64,000 nucleotides of DNA from Enterococcus hermanniensis (GCF_001885945.1 NZ_JXKQ01000003.1:234421-298420), one strand, 5' to 3'; numbered from the stretch's first letter, positions 42,728-53,651 are shown. Notes: generated by a model not told the origin, from the letters alone. Made by a program: numbers and translations.

Positions 42728-45421
42728 GTGAAAAAAAAGAAACGAATGAATACTATTTTCAAATTTTCAACGGTTATAGGGTTAGGGGTAATGGGATTAT
42801 TTATATCAGATCATGGGAAGGCTGATGAAATCCCGGTACAAATGTTAGGTATCAATGATTTTCATGGAGCTTTAAGTACTACTGGGAGTTATTACGGTCC
42901 CGATGGTTCCAAAGTTAGCAATACTGGAACAGCTCCTCTCTTAGCTGGTTATTTTAATCAAGCATCCACTAATTTTAATACGTCAACAAACAATTCTGGA
43001 GTTTCTTATCGCGTACAGGCGGGTGACATGGTCGGTGCGAGTCCAGCCAATTCCAGTCTACTGCAAGATCAATCGACAATGCGTGTTTTACAATCTATGG
43101 GATTTGATGTTGGTACTTTAGGAAATCACGAATTTGACGAAGGACTTGCGGAATATAATCGCATTTTAACTGGCGAAAAACCTGCAGAAGGCAATTCATT
43201 TTATGATATCGTTAATCAATATAATTCTGATTACACTCAAAATCAATTAAAAGGAAATTTTGATTTGACGATTGCCAATGTTAAAGATAAACTGACTGGG
43301 CAAAATCCATTTGGCTGGAAGGATTATGTGATCAAAGAAAAAAAAGTCGGAGAAAATACAATCAAAATTGGATTCATCGGAGTTGTGACTACCGAGATCC
43401 CCAATCTAGTTTTGGCACAGTATCATCAAGATTATAATTTTACTGACCCAGCTGAAGCAATTGCAGATAGTTCTAAAGAACTAAAAAAACTTGGTGTTGA
43501 AGCCATCGTCGTCTTAGGACATACACCTTCTGTGCAAGGTACCGGTGATACTGCGAGCGGTGAGACAGCCACGATCATCAATACAGTCAATCAATTGTAT
43601 CCAGACAACAGTGTCGATGCTTACTTTGCTGGGCATAACCATGTCTACACAAATGCGATTGTCGAGAATACACGGGTCGTTCAATCAACTTCACAAGGTA
43701 AAGGTTATATTAATTTAACAGGAAATTACGATACCAATACTGGTGATTTCACCGATATCCCGAATGCTGAAGTGAAGCCAGTAGATCCTACCCAAGGCGT
43801 TGAAGCAGACTCTGATGTCAAAGCAATCGTCGATGACGCTTCAACTCGAGTAAAGGCAGTCACTGAAAATAAAATCGGAACAGCAGCAGTTAATACGGAT
43901 ATTACTCGAGAAGCGAATACTTTTGGGGAATCCGCTGTTGGTAATTTGATCACAGATGGCCAAGTCTACATGGCAAAAAAAGCTGGTCAAGATGTTGATT
44001 TTGCCTTAACCAATAATGGTGGGATTCGTGCAGACTTAAAAGTTGAAGCAAACGGAACAATCACTTGGGGTGCCGCCCAAGCTGTTCAACCATTTGGAAA
44101 TATTATGCAAGTTGTTGAAATGACTGGTGCTCAGATCCGAGCTGCATTAAATCAACAAACTTTTGGTGGTGCTACTAATTATTTCTTACAAGCTTCAGGC
44201 ATGAAATATACTTTAGTTCCTAATACTGATACAGCTAAAAGTGCTACTTATCCCTATGTAGTAAAAGATTTAACAAAAAACGATGGCACGAAGATTGAAG
44301 ATAATACAACTTATAAGCTAATCATCAATGACTTTCTATACGGTGGTGGTGATGGATTCTCAGCATTTACTGAAGCAACTTTAATTGGAGCGATTGATCC
44401 AGATACTGAAACATTTATTGGTTACATCGAAGATCTTGAGGCAAAAGGAGAAACAATCTCCGCCGGTATCGAAGGTCGGCGTGTGATCATAGATCCATCG
44501 GAAGATTTATCTACGATTGAAGGTTCTGACTATACGATGTCTTTAGGCGATCCAAAGCCCACTGCAGAAAATTTTAAAGCCTCTGCTACAGATACAACTG
44601 GAAAGTCAATTGCTGTCACTGTTGATTTTTCCAAAGTTGATTTTACTAAAGCTGGAACATATCCAGTTATATTAAAAGCAGAAAATGGAAAAATAAAAAA
44701 CGTCAATTTAACGATCAAAGAAAAAGCAGCTAACATGATCAAAGTAACCTTCAACACTGGAAAAGGCGGTACATTACAAGGGAATACCACACTTTCAGTT
44801 GCCAAAGGAACAAAGTTGACGAATCTTCCTAAACCAATTGCCGCTAAAAATAATATAGAAGATATTTATTTTTTAGATTGGTATCAAAACGGGAAAATCG
44901 TAAATCCTAAGACAGTCGTCATCAATCAAGATACGACTTTTACCGCTAAATTTGGCACAGCTGTTTATCGTTTATACAACGCAAATGATGGCGATCATTT
45001 ATTAACTAAAAACAAAAATGAAAAAAATGCGATCGTAGCAAAAGGTTGGAAATTAGAAACCAATGCTAAAAAAGAATACGGTCAAGCAGCTTTCTACGTT
45101 CCCGTCCAAGCAGACAGCGCCGGCAAAAAACAAGTCTATCGTATCTATAACCCAAATAGCGGCGAACATTTCTATACAACCAATAAATCTGAAGCAGATG
45201 CGGCAGTCAAAAAAGGTTGGCGTCATGAAACAAACAAAGATTACACATGGGTTTCAGACGGAGAGGTCAAAGTATACCGTGAATTTAATCCAAACAACCG
45301 AACTGCAGGAAGTCATAATTTTACAACCGACCTTGCAGAGCATAAAAATGTTGTTAAAGCGGGATGGCGAGATGAATCCAAAGCTAGTTCCTTATGGACA
45401 GTCTTAAAAGCAGGATTTTAG
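42728..45421 (+). CDS. Secreted 5'-nucleotidase / cyclic phosphodiesterase with Ig, InlB-type and DUF5648 repeats
   Basis: 897 residues from a GTG with AAAGGAGG 7 bp upstream. A signal peptide (about 1-32) is followed by a metallophosphoesterase domain with GINDFHG, AGDMVGASP, TLGNHEFDEG, LGHTP and AGHNHV. Then comes the 5'-nucleotidase C-domain with NNGGIRADL and FLYGGGDGFSAF, an Ig-like domain (about 590-665), one InlB-type repeat ending in FTAKFG, and three DUF5648 repeats. It should hydrolyse extracellular nucleotides at the cell surface. No sortase motif is present, so the repeats may hold it to the wall. A cre-like site suggests catabolite control. Confidence 0.87.
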   Translation: MKKKKRMNTIFKFSTVIGLGVMGLFISDHGKADEIPVQMLGINDFHGALSTTGSYYGPDGSKVSNTGTAPLLAGYFNQASTNFNTSTNNSGVSYRVQAGDMVGASPANSSLLQDQSTMRVLQSMGFDVGTLGNHEFDEGLAEYNRILTGEKPAEGNSFYDIVNQYNSDYTQNQLKGNFDLTIANVKDKLTGQNPFGWKDYVIKEKKVGENTIKIGFIGVVTTEIPNLVLAQYHQDYNFTDPAEAIADSSKELKKLGVEAIVVLGHTPSVQGTGDTASGETATIINTVNQLYPDNSVDAYFAGHNHVYTNAIVENTRVVQSTSQGKGYINLTGNYDTNTGDFTDIPNAEVKPVDPTQGVEADSDVKAIVDDASTRVKAVTENKIGTAAVNTDITREANTFGESAVGNLITDGQVYMAKKAGQDVDFALTNNGGIRADLKVEANGTITWGAAQAVQPFGNIMQVVEMTGAQIRAALNQQTFGGATNYFLQASGMKYTLVPNTDTAKSATYPYVVKDLTKNDGTKIEDNTTYKLIINDFLYGGGDGFSAFTEATLIGAIDPDTETFIGYIEDLEAKGETISAGIEGRRVIIDPSEDLSTIEGSDYTMSLGDPKPTAENFKASATDTTGKSIAVTVDFSKVDFTKAGTYPVILKAENGKIKNVNLTIKEKAANMIKVTFNTGKGGTLQGNTTLSVAKGTKLTNLPKPIAAKNNIEDIYFLDWYQNGKIVNPKTVVINQDTTFTAKFGTAVYRLYNANDGDHLLTKNKNEKNAIVAKGWKLETNAKKEYGQAAFYVPVQADSAGKKQVYRIYNPNSGEHFYTTNKSEADAAVKKGWRHETNKDYTWVSDGEVKVYREFNPNNRTAGSHNFTTDLAEHKNVVKAGWRDESKASSLWTVLKAGF

Positions 45422-45425
45422 CTCT

Positions 45426-45459
45426 AAGCATTGCTCATTTACTGAGCAATGCTTTTTTT
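45426..45459 (+). terminator. Terminator of the nucleotidase gene
   Basis: AAGCATTGCTCA pairs with TGAGCAATGCTT, followed by a T-run. Confidence 0.88.
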
Positions 45460-45671
45460 AACTACAGCGTTCCTATTCGAAAATAGCATTTGTTAATATC
45501 GAAAATGCTTTTCGTCATTCATTTATTTTGATATTCTTCGGATAGATCTTATTGTCGTTAATATAAGATTACAGGATTATATAAAGTCATTTTTATTGGA
45601 ATAGAAAACAGGAATATTTTGCATAAAAGTGACCTTATATGATAATGACTAAAAATTGATAGCAATGAAAT

Positions 45672-45717
45672 ACGCCCTTTAAGTTCGATCAGACGTCGAA
45701 TTTAAAGGGCGTTTTTA
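45672..45717. terminator. Terminator of the formaldehyde operon
   Basis: ACGCCCTTTAA (45672-45682) pairs with TTTAAAGGGCGT, then TTTT. It lies 2 bp past the stop of the minus-strand esterase gene. The rest of 45460-45671 shows no gene. Confidence 0.75.
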
Positions 45718-45718
45718 T

Positions 45719-46552
45719 TTATTTCAAATGGGAAACATGAAATGCGATATGTTCCTCGATAAAAGTAGCAATCGTATAATAACTATGATCATACCCAATT
45801 TCTTTACGATAATTGATTGTTTCATCCGCAACATCTGCGGCCGCTAAAAAGGCTTGCTCATTCAACTGAACTTCATAAAAATTATCATTCGTTCCTTGAG
45901 TGATCAGTATCGGAGCATGCTTGGTTCCGACTGTTTTCAACAACTCAGTCGCATCCCATTCTTTCCATGTCTTTGTGGCAGTTCCTAAATAAGCGGTAAA
46001 GGCTTTTTTTCCCCACGGTACTTGCATCGGATTTGAGATCGGCGCAAAGGCTGAAATTGCGGAAAAACGCTGTGGATTTTTTAATCCGAGCATCAATGCT
46101 CCATGTCCACCCATCGAGTGACCCATAATACTTTCTTTACCAGAAAAATTAGGCAGCAATGAATAAACGATCGCAGGAAGTTCTTGGGTCAAATAGTCAT
46201 ACATCTGATAATTTGTTTGCCAAGGTTCTTGGGTCGCATTCAGATAAAAACTTGCCCCTTGCCCTAGATCCCAATCGTCACTGTCTGCAACGGCGCCTCT
46301 GGGAGAAGTGTCTGGCATCACAAAAGCGACGCGATTTTTGGCGGCATAAGCTTGAAAAGCGCCCTTTTGGCTAAAATTATCATCGGTACAGGTCAGTCCC
46401 GATAGCCACCAGATCAAAGGCATAGCTGTCTTGGTTTCTGGTGGTAAAAACAAACTGAATGTCATCTCACACTTCAAAGTTGTCGAATCATGACGATATT
46501 TGATTTGCTGACCACCAAAAGATTGATGTTTTTCTATTATTTCAACTGTCAT
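45719..46552 (-). CDS. fghA: S-formylglutathione hydrolase
   Basis: 277 residues, same length as E. coli FrmB. It cleaves S-formylglutathione to formate and glutathione in the second step of formaldehyde detoxification. Esterase-D fold motifs are SGLTCTDDNFSQKG, the nucleophile GHSMGGHGALM, and late Asp and His in ITQGTNDNFY and GYDHSYYTIATF. I start at the ATG at 46552, one base after the dehydrogenase stop, with GGAG 9 bp upstream; ATG 46567 would overlap. It is co-transcribed with the dehydrogenase. Confidence 0.92.
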   Translation of the reverse strand: MTVEIIEKHQSFGGQQIKYRHDSTTLKCEMTFSLFLPPETKTAMPLIWWLSGLTCTDDNFSQKGAFQAYAAKNRVAFVMPDTSPRGAVADSDDWDLGQGASFYLNATQEPWQTNYQMYDYLTQELPAIVYSLLPNFSGKESIMGHSMGGHGALMLGLKNPQRFSAISAFAPISNPMQVPWGKKAFTAYLGTATKTWKEWDATELLKTVGTKHAPILITQGTNDNFYEVQLNEQAFLAAADVADETINYRKEIGYDHSYYTIATFIEEHIAFHVSHLK

Positions 46553-46553
46553 A

Positions 46554-47705
<1,152 letters not shown>

Positions 47706-47852
47706 TTATCTTACATTTTATTCGAACAAAGCTTCGATTCATTCCTTTCAAGTATACTGGGGCTTAGCTAATTAATACAATTAAATGAACCAAACAACAT
47801 CGACTTGAGCAAAAACGTTCACTAAATACTCTTTCATAAAAATGTTTCACTA

Positions 47853-47884
47853 AAAAAGTACTCCGCCATCGGCGAAGTACTTAA
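47853..47884. terminator. Terminator after the thioesterase gene
   Basis: AAGTACTCCGCC pairs with GGCGAAGTACTT around ATC, with flanking A and T runs. Confidence 0.7.
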
Positions 47885-47893
47885 AATAATCAA

Positions 47894-48436
47894 TTAGTCT
47901 CCGGTTCCTTCATCTGACCAAGGAAGATCTGTTGATAATAAAGCAGCAAATTTTTTGTAGTCGTCTCGTTCTTTTAAGCGATGATCACGGCGTTGTTGAT
48001 ACCCGTCACAGACCATTTTTTCTTCTGCCGTTTCTGGGATCACAGCGGGTACAATAAATTCTGTTTCTTCATTCATATGCGAAGGTACGGCCACAAATGT
48101 TGTGAAACATGTTGCTGCTAAATAGCGTTCCCCTGTGGATAAGTTTTCACCAATCACTTTGACAAAGACTTCCATCGATTTATTGTGGCTACCAGACACA
48201 TAACTTTTTACACAAACAGAATGGTTGGCATGTAGCGGTTGCAAAAAATTTAGATTGTCTAGTGACGCCGTTACTGCTCCTCTGCGGCAATGTCTCGAAA
48301 TCGAGATCGAAGCCGCATCATCGATCAATGTCATTAGTTTCCCTCCAAATAAAAAACCAAAGGGATTTAAGTCAAAGGGAAATATACGGTGCGTCTGAAT
48401 CACACGCGATTCGCGACAAGTTTTCGTTTCAGTCAA
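47894..48436 (-). CDS. Hotdog-fold acyl-CoA thioesterase
   Basis: 180 residues. The N-terminal half is a single hotdog domain with the acyl-CoA thioesterase motif NPFGFLFGGKLMTLIDDAAS followed by VTASLDNLNFLQPLH. It hydrolyses acyl-CoA esters; the preferred chain length is not readable. The C-terminal 50 residues are charged (RRDHRLKERDDYKKF) and look helical. The start is probably TTG at 48436 with GAAAGAG upstream. It stands alone. Confidence 0.85.
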   Translation of the reverse strand: MTETKTCRESRVIQTHRIFPFDLNPFGFLFGGKLMTLIDDAASISISRHCRRGAVTASLDNLNFLQPLHANHSVCVKSYVSGSHNKSMEVFVKVIGENLSTGERYLAATCFTTFVAVPSHMNEETEFIVPAVIPETAEEKMVCDGYQQRRDHRLKERDDYKKFAALLSTDLPWSDEGTGD

Positions 48437-48510
48437 AATATCACTCTTTCTATTATTTGTCTTAGATTGATTATCTCATTTTACAAGGTTTTTTTCAAAA
48501 ATCCACAAAA

Positions 48511-48539
48511 GTATACAGTTGATTGTACATTCTGTATAC
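48511..48539. promoter_or_regulatory. Inverted repeat upstream of the AI-2E family gene
   Basis: GTATACAG (48511-48518) and CTGTATAC (48532-48539) form a perfect 8-bp inverted pair 26 bp before the start of the next gene, overlapping a TATACT hexamer. It is a candidate operator; no bound regulator can be named. Confidence 0.55.
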
Positions 48540-48564
48540 TTGATTTATAAAGGAGGTTCACCTA

Positions 48565-49740
48565 ATGGAAAAAGAAAAACCCTCAAAACTCATTCAGTTT
48601 TTTGGTGGTAAAACATCCTACTATCTAATTGGTTTGATTATTTTAAGTGCTTTAGCTATTTATTTATTAAATACGGTCTCATTCATTTTTAAACCGTTAG
48701 TTGTGGTGGTTTCCACCGTATTACCCCCGATGATTTTCGCCTTGTTGATTTATTATCTGTTGAATCCAATTGTGAATTTTATCAGCAAAAAAGGACTCTC
48801 TCGTACGATTAGTATTGCTCTAACGTATATCGTGATTTTAGCGATCATGTTTTTCGGTGGTGCACGCTTAGTCCCCGTGATTCGTGACCAAGCCCAAGAT
48901 TTGGTCAAACAATTTCCTGCTTATGTAGCAGACTTTCAACAAACCATCAAAAATTTTTTAGATGCGACTCCGTTTGCCTCTTCTTCGGATGAAGCGCTGA
49001 ACTCAATTGATAAGCTAACTAAAGAAGCGTTGAATTACTTAGGAAACAACTGGCAAGATGGGGCAAAAGGATTAGGAACCCTTTTTTCTGCTGTTTCTAG
49101 CACTGCGATCACCTTATTTACTGGACCGATCATCGCCTTCTTCTTGATCCAAAGTCCACAAAAATTGTATAACGCAGTCATGGAAATGATCCCCCCACGC
49201 TTCCGAAAAGATTCTAGCGCGTTGATCAAGATTGCTAACCAACAATTAGGGGCTTTCTTGAAAGGACAGGTCATCGCATCTTTATTACTTGGCTTGATTT
49301 ATTGGGGTGTTTTTTTGCTACTAGGTTTGCAATATGCCACAGTCATTGCTTTGGCAGCAGGGATTTTAAGTATTATTCCTTATATCGGTTCATTTTTGGC
49401 CTTTCTTCCGGGACTATTCATTGCTTTTCAAGATTCAACTTTTATGGTGGTCAAATTCGTGATCGCTTGGTTTGTGGTTCAACTGTTGCATGGCGACCTA
49501 GTCGTTCCTCGGGTAATGGGTGACCGATTAAAAATCCATCCAATTACGATTTTAGTTGTTCTATTAGTCATGGGGGATCTACTTGGTCTAGTTGGTGTTA
49601 TTTTTGGTATTCCGATTTATTCGATGATCAAGTTACTCATCGTCTTTACCTTCCGAAAATTCAAACAGCGTTACAATAAATACTTTGCTGATGAAGGTGC
49701 CTATCGCAAGACCGGCTTTTCTGAAGACGATTACCTATAA
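48565..49740 (+). CDS. AI-2E family transporter
   Basis: 391 residues with about eight membrane helices. GPIIAFFLIQSPQKL, GQVIASLLLGLIYWGVFLLL and IPYIGSFLAFLPG are signatures of the PF01594 family (TqsA/YdiK/YtvI type). Despite the family name, members include Na+/H+ antiporters as well as putative autoinducer exporters, so the substrate is open. AAGGAGG precedes the ATG. It is monocistronic, with an inverted repeat in the promoter and a terminator right after. Confidence 0.87.
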   Translation: MEKEKPSKLIQFFGGKTSYYLIGLIILSALAIYLLNTVSFIFKPLVVVVSTVLPPMIFALLIYYLLNPIVNFISKKGLSRTISIALTYIVILAIMFFGGARLVPVIRDQAQDLVKQFPAYVADFQQTIKNFLDATPFASSSDEALNSIDKLTKEALNYLGNNWQDGAKGLGTLFSAVSSTAITLFTGPIIAFFLIQSPQKLYNAVMEMIPPRFRKDSSALIKIANQQLGAFLKGQVIASLLLGLIYWGVFLLLGLQYATVIALAAGILSIIPYIGSFLAFLPGLFIAFQDSTFMVVKFVIAWFVVQLLHGDLVVPRVMGDRLKIHPITILVVLLVMGDLLGLVGVIFGIPIYSMIKLLIVFTFRKFKQRYNKYFADEGAYRKTGFSEDDYL

Positions 49741-49776
49741 AAAAAGCTGTCCTTTTTGAAAAGGACAGCTTTTTCT
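49739..49776. terminator. Bidirectional terminator
   Basis: AAAAAGCTGTCCTTTT pairs with AAAAGGACAGCTTTTT between the convergent AI-2E and hemolysin III genes. Confidence 0.9.
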
Positions 49777-50411
49777 TATTGATAAATTGATAGGAACATC
49801 AACAATGCTCCCAGCATCACGAATAGATGCCACACCACGTGCATAAAGCGTCGATCTTTCATACTATAAAAAAGCGACCCCACAGAATAAGCAATCCCAC
49901 CAAACAAAAGTAAAAGTAAACTTTTTAAACCGACACTTTGATAAAGCACCGGCAATGCGATCGCTACGCCCCAGCCCATGATATTATAAAGAATCGTCGA
50001 AATGTTAGAGACAGATGTTTGTTTCGTTAACGTCAAACATTTATAAATAATTCCGGCAATCGCAGACAGCCAGATAACCGATAGTAGTACAATCCCGAAA
50101 GCACCTTGAATGTATAACAGGCAGTACGGTGTGTACGTTCCTGCAATCAAAAGATAAATCGAGCAATGATCAAAGACTTGAAACACTTTATTGGCTTTGG
50201 TGAAAATCAAACTATGGTAAAGCGTCGACGCTAGAAAAAGCATCAGTAAAGACACACCATAGATGACAAATGAAATATAATGCAAGCGGCTATCCGCTTT
50301 TTGCAACAACAGAACAATACCTACAATACTCAACAGCGCACCCACACCATGTGTGACCGCATTCAACACTTCATTTGTAATTAGATACTTCCGACTAAAT
50401 TGTGCTTCCAT
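49776..50411 (-). CDS. Hemolysin III family (PAQR-like) membrane protein
   Basis: 211 residues, seven membrane helices. NAVTHGVGALLSIVG, ASTLYHSL, FDHCSIYLLIAGTYTPY and the C-terminal HVVWHLFVMLGA carry the conserved His/Ser/Asp of the PAQR/HlyIII metal site. The bacterial proteins are membrane-stress or lipid-homeostasis factors; the hemolysin name is historical. GAGGTG precedes the ATG. Confidence 0.88.
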   Translation of the reverse strand: MEAQFSRKYLITNEVLNAVTHGVGALLSIVGIVLLLQKADSRLHYISFVIYGVSLLMLFLASTLYHSLIFTKANKVFQVFDHCSIYLLIAGTYTPYCLLYIQGAFGIVLLSVIWLSAIAGIIYKCLTLTKQTSVSNISTILYNIMGWGVAIALPVLYQSVGLKSLLLLLFGGIAYSVGSLFYSMKDRRFMHVVWHLFVMLGALLMFLSIYQ

Positions 50412-50500
50412 TCGTTTATCACCTCATATTACTTTCTAAAGACAATATATCACGATTAACAAAATAACACAATCTAGTTATCGTAACTAGATGGATATTT

Positions 50501-50788
50501 TTATCCTAAAATGATTCCTCGCTCCACTAATCGATAGCCAAAGACTAATTCTTCTTCGATATAGATTTCTGCCTCCTTGGCTTCATTCAATAAATTGATG
50601 AACCCGTTCAGCCGCAAACTTTCAGCTGAATTTTTTTGTACTATAATTTTATCAGCCTCGATTTTGGCTGCCAAATGATTTGTTTCTTGCTCTCCTTCTT
50701 TTATAAAAACAAATTGATAAGAAGATAATTGTTTTAATTCACCGGCTGAATCTACCTGAATCGCCGTCAGTAAATCTTTTGCTTTCAT
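50501..50788 (-). CDS. Hypothetical protein
   Basis: 95 residues, family not recognised. It has an alternating strand pattern (SYQFVFIKEGEQE ... EIYIEEELVFGYRLV), no signal peptide or membrane segment, and an acidic middle. GGGAG precedes the ATG. It lies between hlyIII and the met operon on the same strand but is separated from metI by a terminator. Confidence 0.6.
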   Translation of the reverse strand: MKAKDLLTAIQVDSAGELKQLSSYQFVFIKEGEQETNHLAAKIEADKIIVQKNSAESLRLNGFINLLNEAKEAEIYIEEELVFGYRLVERGIILG

Positions 50789-50847
50789 CTTTTTAGACTC
50801 CCTTACTTGTTGAGATTATCAGTCTAGCCCTTCTACCTTAAGTATAA

Positions 50848-50903
50848 CAAAAAGCAAATGATGTATTGGAAATCTATGCTTCCAACACCATCACTTGCTT
50901 TTT
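50848..50903 (-). terminator. Terminator of the metQNI operon
   Basis: AAAAAGCAAATGATG...TTGGAA pairs with TTCCAA...CATCACTTGCTTTTT. It overlaps the metI stop. Confidence 0.85.
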
Positions 50904-51564
50904 AATTACGATCTAAACTTTTTGCGATCCCATTCCCTAATGACTGGACGACTTGAACTAAAATAATCAATAAAATAATCGTAGTATACATAATCGTCGG
51001 CTCATTTCTTAAAAAGCCATATTGATAAGCAATGCTTCCTAAGCCGCCTGCTCCAACCAACCCAGCCATCGCCGTTGCACCGATCAATCCGATCATGGCA
51101 ATCGTCAATCCTCGAATGATCCCACCACGAGCCTCTCTTAATAAAACACTGCAAATGATATGAAAATGACTGATCCCCATAGCTTGATAAGCCTCGATTA
51201 CACCACCGTCAACTTCTAATAGAGAAGTTTCGACCAAACGTGCCAAATACGGTGCTGTATAAATGATCAATGGTAATAAGACCCCCTGAACTCCGATGGT
51301 CGTGCCCATAATAACTTTTGTTAATGGCAAAATCAGAAATAGTAGAATAATAAATGGCAACGAACGTAAAACATTGATGATACTATTTAACCCTGTATAG
51401 AAGGGAAAGTTACTATTTAATCCACCCGGACGTGTGATCACTAATAACACACCCAACGGAATTCCAATCACGATCGATAATGCTAGTGCAATACAAACCA
51501 TCACCAATGTCTGACCTAATCCTTCGATAATAACATTTCCCCATTGACTCCAAAAAGCATTCAT
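50902..51564 (-). CDS. metI: Methionine ABC transporter permease
   Basis: 220 residues, five to six membrane helices. The EAA loop is seen as EAYQAMGISHFHIICSVLLREA. Met transporters of this type import D- and L-methionine using MetN and MetQ. ATG at 51564 follows GGGAGG by 7 bp and is preferred over 51585. It follows metN by 47 bp in the order metQ-metN-metI, unlike E. coli where metQ is last. Confidence 0.92.
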   Translation of the reverse strand: MNAFWSQWGNVIIEGLGQTLVMVCIALALSIVIGIPLGVLLVITRPGGLNSNFPFYTGLNSIINVLRSLPFIILLFLILPLTKVIMGTTIGVQGVLLPLIIYTAPYLARLVETSLLEVDGGVIEAYQAMGISHFHIICSVLLREARGGIIRGLTIAMIGLIGATAMAGLVGAGGLGSIAYQYGFLRNEPTIMYTTIILLIILVQVVQSLGNGIAKSLDRN

Positions 51565-51611
51565 TTCATATCCTCCCTTTTTCATTTGTCATTTTTTTAT
51601 AAAGCATTCTA

Positions 51612-52622
51612 TCAAATTTCTTCTATAAGAATGCCTTGTGATTTGATATATTCTTTTGCCGCTGCAAAATCTTCTGGACTGCCGCCAGAAAACTGCACCA
51701 ATAATTGTCCATGGCGTTGTTCTTTCAGATAGCCAATCGTACCGCTTAAAATATTTGGACTTAATGGAAATTCTTTTGCGACTTTTGATAGGACCGGTTC
51801 AGTGGCTTCCTCGCCAATAAATTGCAGTTGTACTAATCGACCAGTATTTCGGTAACTTGACAATACCTCCTCTGGAACGCCATAACTATCGTTTGCACCA
51901 ATAAATCGTTTCGTCGTTTCTTCTTTTGGTTGAGTAAATATCTCAATCACCGGGCCGGCTTCAACGATATGACCGTCTTCCATCACTGCGACTCGATCAC
52001 AAATTCGTTGAACGACATCGATCTCATGGGTGATCAAAAAGATGGTGATTCCCAATTCTTGATTAATTTTCGCTAACAACGTTAAAATCGATTCAGTTGT
52101 TTCAGGATCTAAGGCACTTGTTGCTTCATCCGATAATAAAATTTCGGGTTCATGCGCCAAAGCTCGAGCGATAGCGACCCGTTGACGTTGCCCACCAGAA
52201 AGTTGAGCCGGATAATTATCTTTCCGATCGGTTAAACCCACCAATGCTAAATATTTAGCTACTCGTTCTTTGATTACATCTTTTGAAACACCTTCTAGTT
52301 TTAACGGTTTAGCAATATTTTCATAAACCGTTGCTGTCGAAAGCAGATTATAGCCTTGAAAAATCATGCCGATTTTCCTTCTAGTTAACAATAATTCTTT
52401 TTTGTTAAGTCCTTTTAGATTTTGACCATTGATTAAGATTTCACCGGTCGTGGGCGGCTCTAAATAATTGATCATTCGAATCAAGGTTGACTTTCCTGCT
52501 CCTGAATACCCTACAACACCGAAGATCTCCCCTTTTTCAATTTTTAAACTGACCTCTTTCACTGCTTCGATCCGCCGCTTTTTTTGTTGATACACTTTTG
52601 AAACTTTTTTTAATTCGATCAT
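51612..52622 (-). CDS. metN: Methionine ABC transporter ATP-binding protein
   Basis: 336 residues. Walker A GYSGAGKSTLIRMINYLE, Q-loop IFQGYNLL, signature QLSGGQRQRVAIARAL, Walker B ILLSDEATSALDPETT, H-loop FLITHEIDVV. The C-terminal NIL domain (from about 260) senses methionine and inhibits transport. ATG at 52622 has GAGGTG 6 bp upstream. It is under the Met T-box. Confidence 0.94.
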   Translation of the reverse strand: MIELKKVSKVYQQKKRRIEAVKEVSLKIEKGEIFGVVGYSGAGKSTLIRMINYLEPPTTGEILINGQNLKGLNKKELLLTRRKIGMIFQGYNLLSTATVYENIAKPLKLEGVSKDVIKERVAKYLALVGLTDRKDNYPAQLSGGQRQRVAIARALAHEPEILLSDEATSALDPETTESILTLLAKINQELGITIFLITHEIDVVQRICDRVAVMEDGHIVEAGPVIEIFTQPKEETTKRFIGANDSYGVPEEVLSSYRNTGRLVQLQFIGEEATEPVLSKVAKEFPLSPNILSGTIGYLKEQRHGQLLVQFSGGSPEDFAAAKEYIKSQGILIEEI

Positions 52623-52714
52623 TCGGCTCACCTCTTCTATTTACGATTACATTTTTACTGCCAGCTCTCTTACTTAAATGACCAGTAACAGAGCCGGTAG
52701 ATCACGCTGATCTC

Positions 52715-53539
52715 CTAAAAAGCTGGAACAACAGAACCTTTAAAGGTATCTTCAATAAACTTTTTCGTTTCATCTGATTGATAATATTTTTTGATTTCTT
52801 TGATGATCTTGTCATCTTTATTTTCTGTACGAACAGCAAATACGTTAAAATTTGGATTGTTTTCTAACGGCTCGTGGTAGATTGCATCCTCATTGATTGT
52901 TAACCCCGCACCAAAGGCAAAATTCGTATTGATTACTGCTGCAGACAATTCACCTAATTGTGATGGGATTTGCGAAGCTTCTAATTCAACAATTTCAATA
53001 TTTTTAGGGTTTTCACCGACATCATTTTTAGTTGCTTTCACTTCAACCCCAGCTTTTAATTTCAATACACCAGCTTTTTCTAATAATTTCAATGCTCGGT
53101 ATTCATTTGTTGGATCGTTTGGCACGCCAACTTTATCTCCGTTTTGAAGTTTACTTAAATTGTCGATTGATTTAGAGTAAACCCCTAATGGGAAAGCTAC
53201 CGTTTTAAACGCTGATTCCAATTTATAGTCCTTATCAGCTATTTGTTGTTTTAAAAATGATAAGGTTTGATAACTATTCCCGTCTAAGTCCCCATCATTC
53301 AAGGCTGTATTTGGTGTATTATAATCATCGAAAGCTTTTATCTTAATATCGATGCCAGCTTTTTTTGCTTGTTTCGCTACTTCTTCCATAATTTGTTGGT
53401 GCGGTCCAGAAGTCACACCAATCGTTACTGATTTTTCATCTAATGGTTTGGCTTCACTTTTGCTACCACAGCCTGCTAATAGTCCCCCAACACTTAACGC
53501 TATAACACTTAATAAAATTCCTTTGCCCAATCGTTTCAT
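52715..53539 (-). CDS. metQ: Methionine-binding lipoprotein
   Basis: 274 residues. The lipobox GGLLAGC gives a lipid-anchored binding protein that delivers methionine to MetNI. NlpA/MetQ features are VTIGVTSGPHQQIMEEVAKQ, DDYNTPNTALNDGDLDGNSY, VPNDPTNEYRAL and the final KGSVVPAF. It is the first gene after the T-box leader, with GGAGG upstream of the ATG. Confidence 0.94.
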   Translation of the reverse strand: MKRLGKGILLSVIALSVGGLLAGCGSKSEAKPLDEKSVTIGVTSGPHQQIMEEVAKQAKKAGIDIKIKAFDDYNTPNTALNDGDLDGNSYQTLSFLKQQIADKDYKLESAFKTVAFPLGVYSKSIDNLSKLQNGDKVGVPNDPTNEYRALKLLEKAGVLKLKAGVEVKATKNDVGENPKNIEIVELEASQIPSQLGELSAAVINTNFAFGAGLTINEDAIYHEPLENNPNFNVFAVRTENKDDKIIKEIKKYYQSDETKKFIEDTFKGSVVPAF

Positions 53540-53651
53540 TTTATTCCTCCTAATTTACATTTTTGTTTTTGACCTTAAAATTATAATGGCTGTAAAGCAG
53601 TCCTGATTTTTCAAATGAAAAACCAGGACCTATCAATAAGCATCTAGACAA

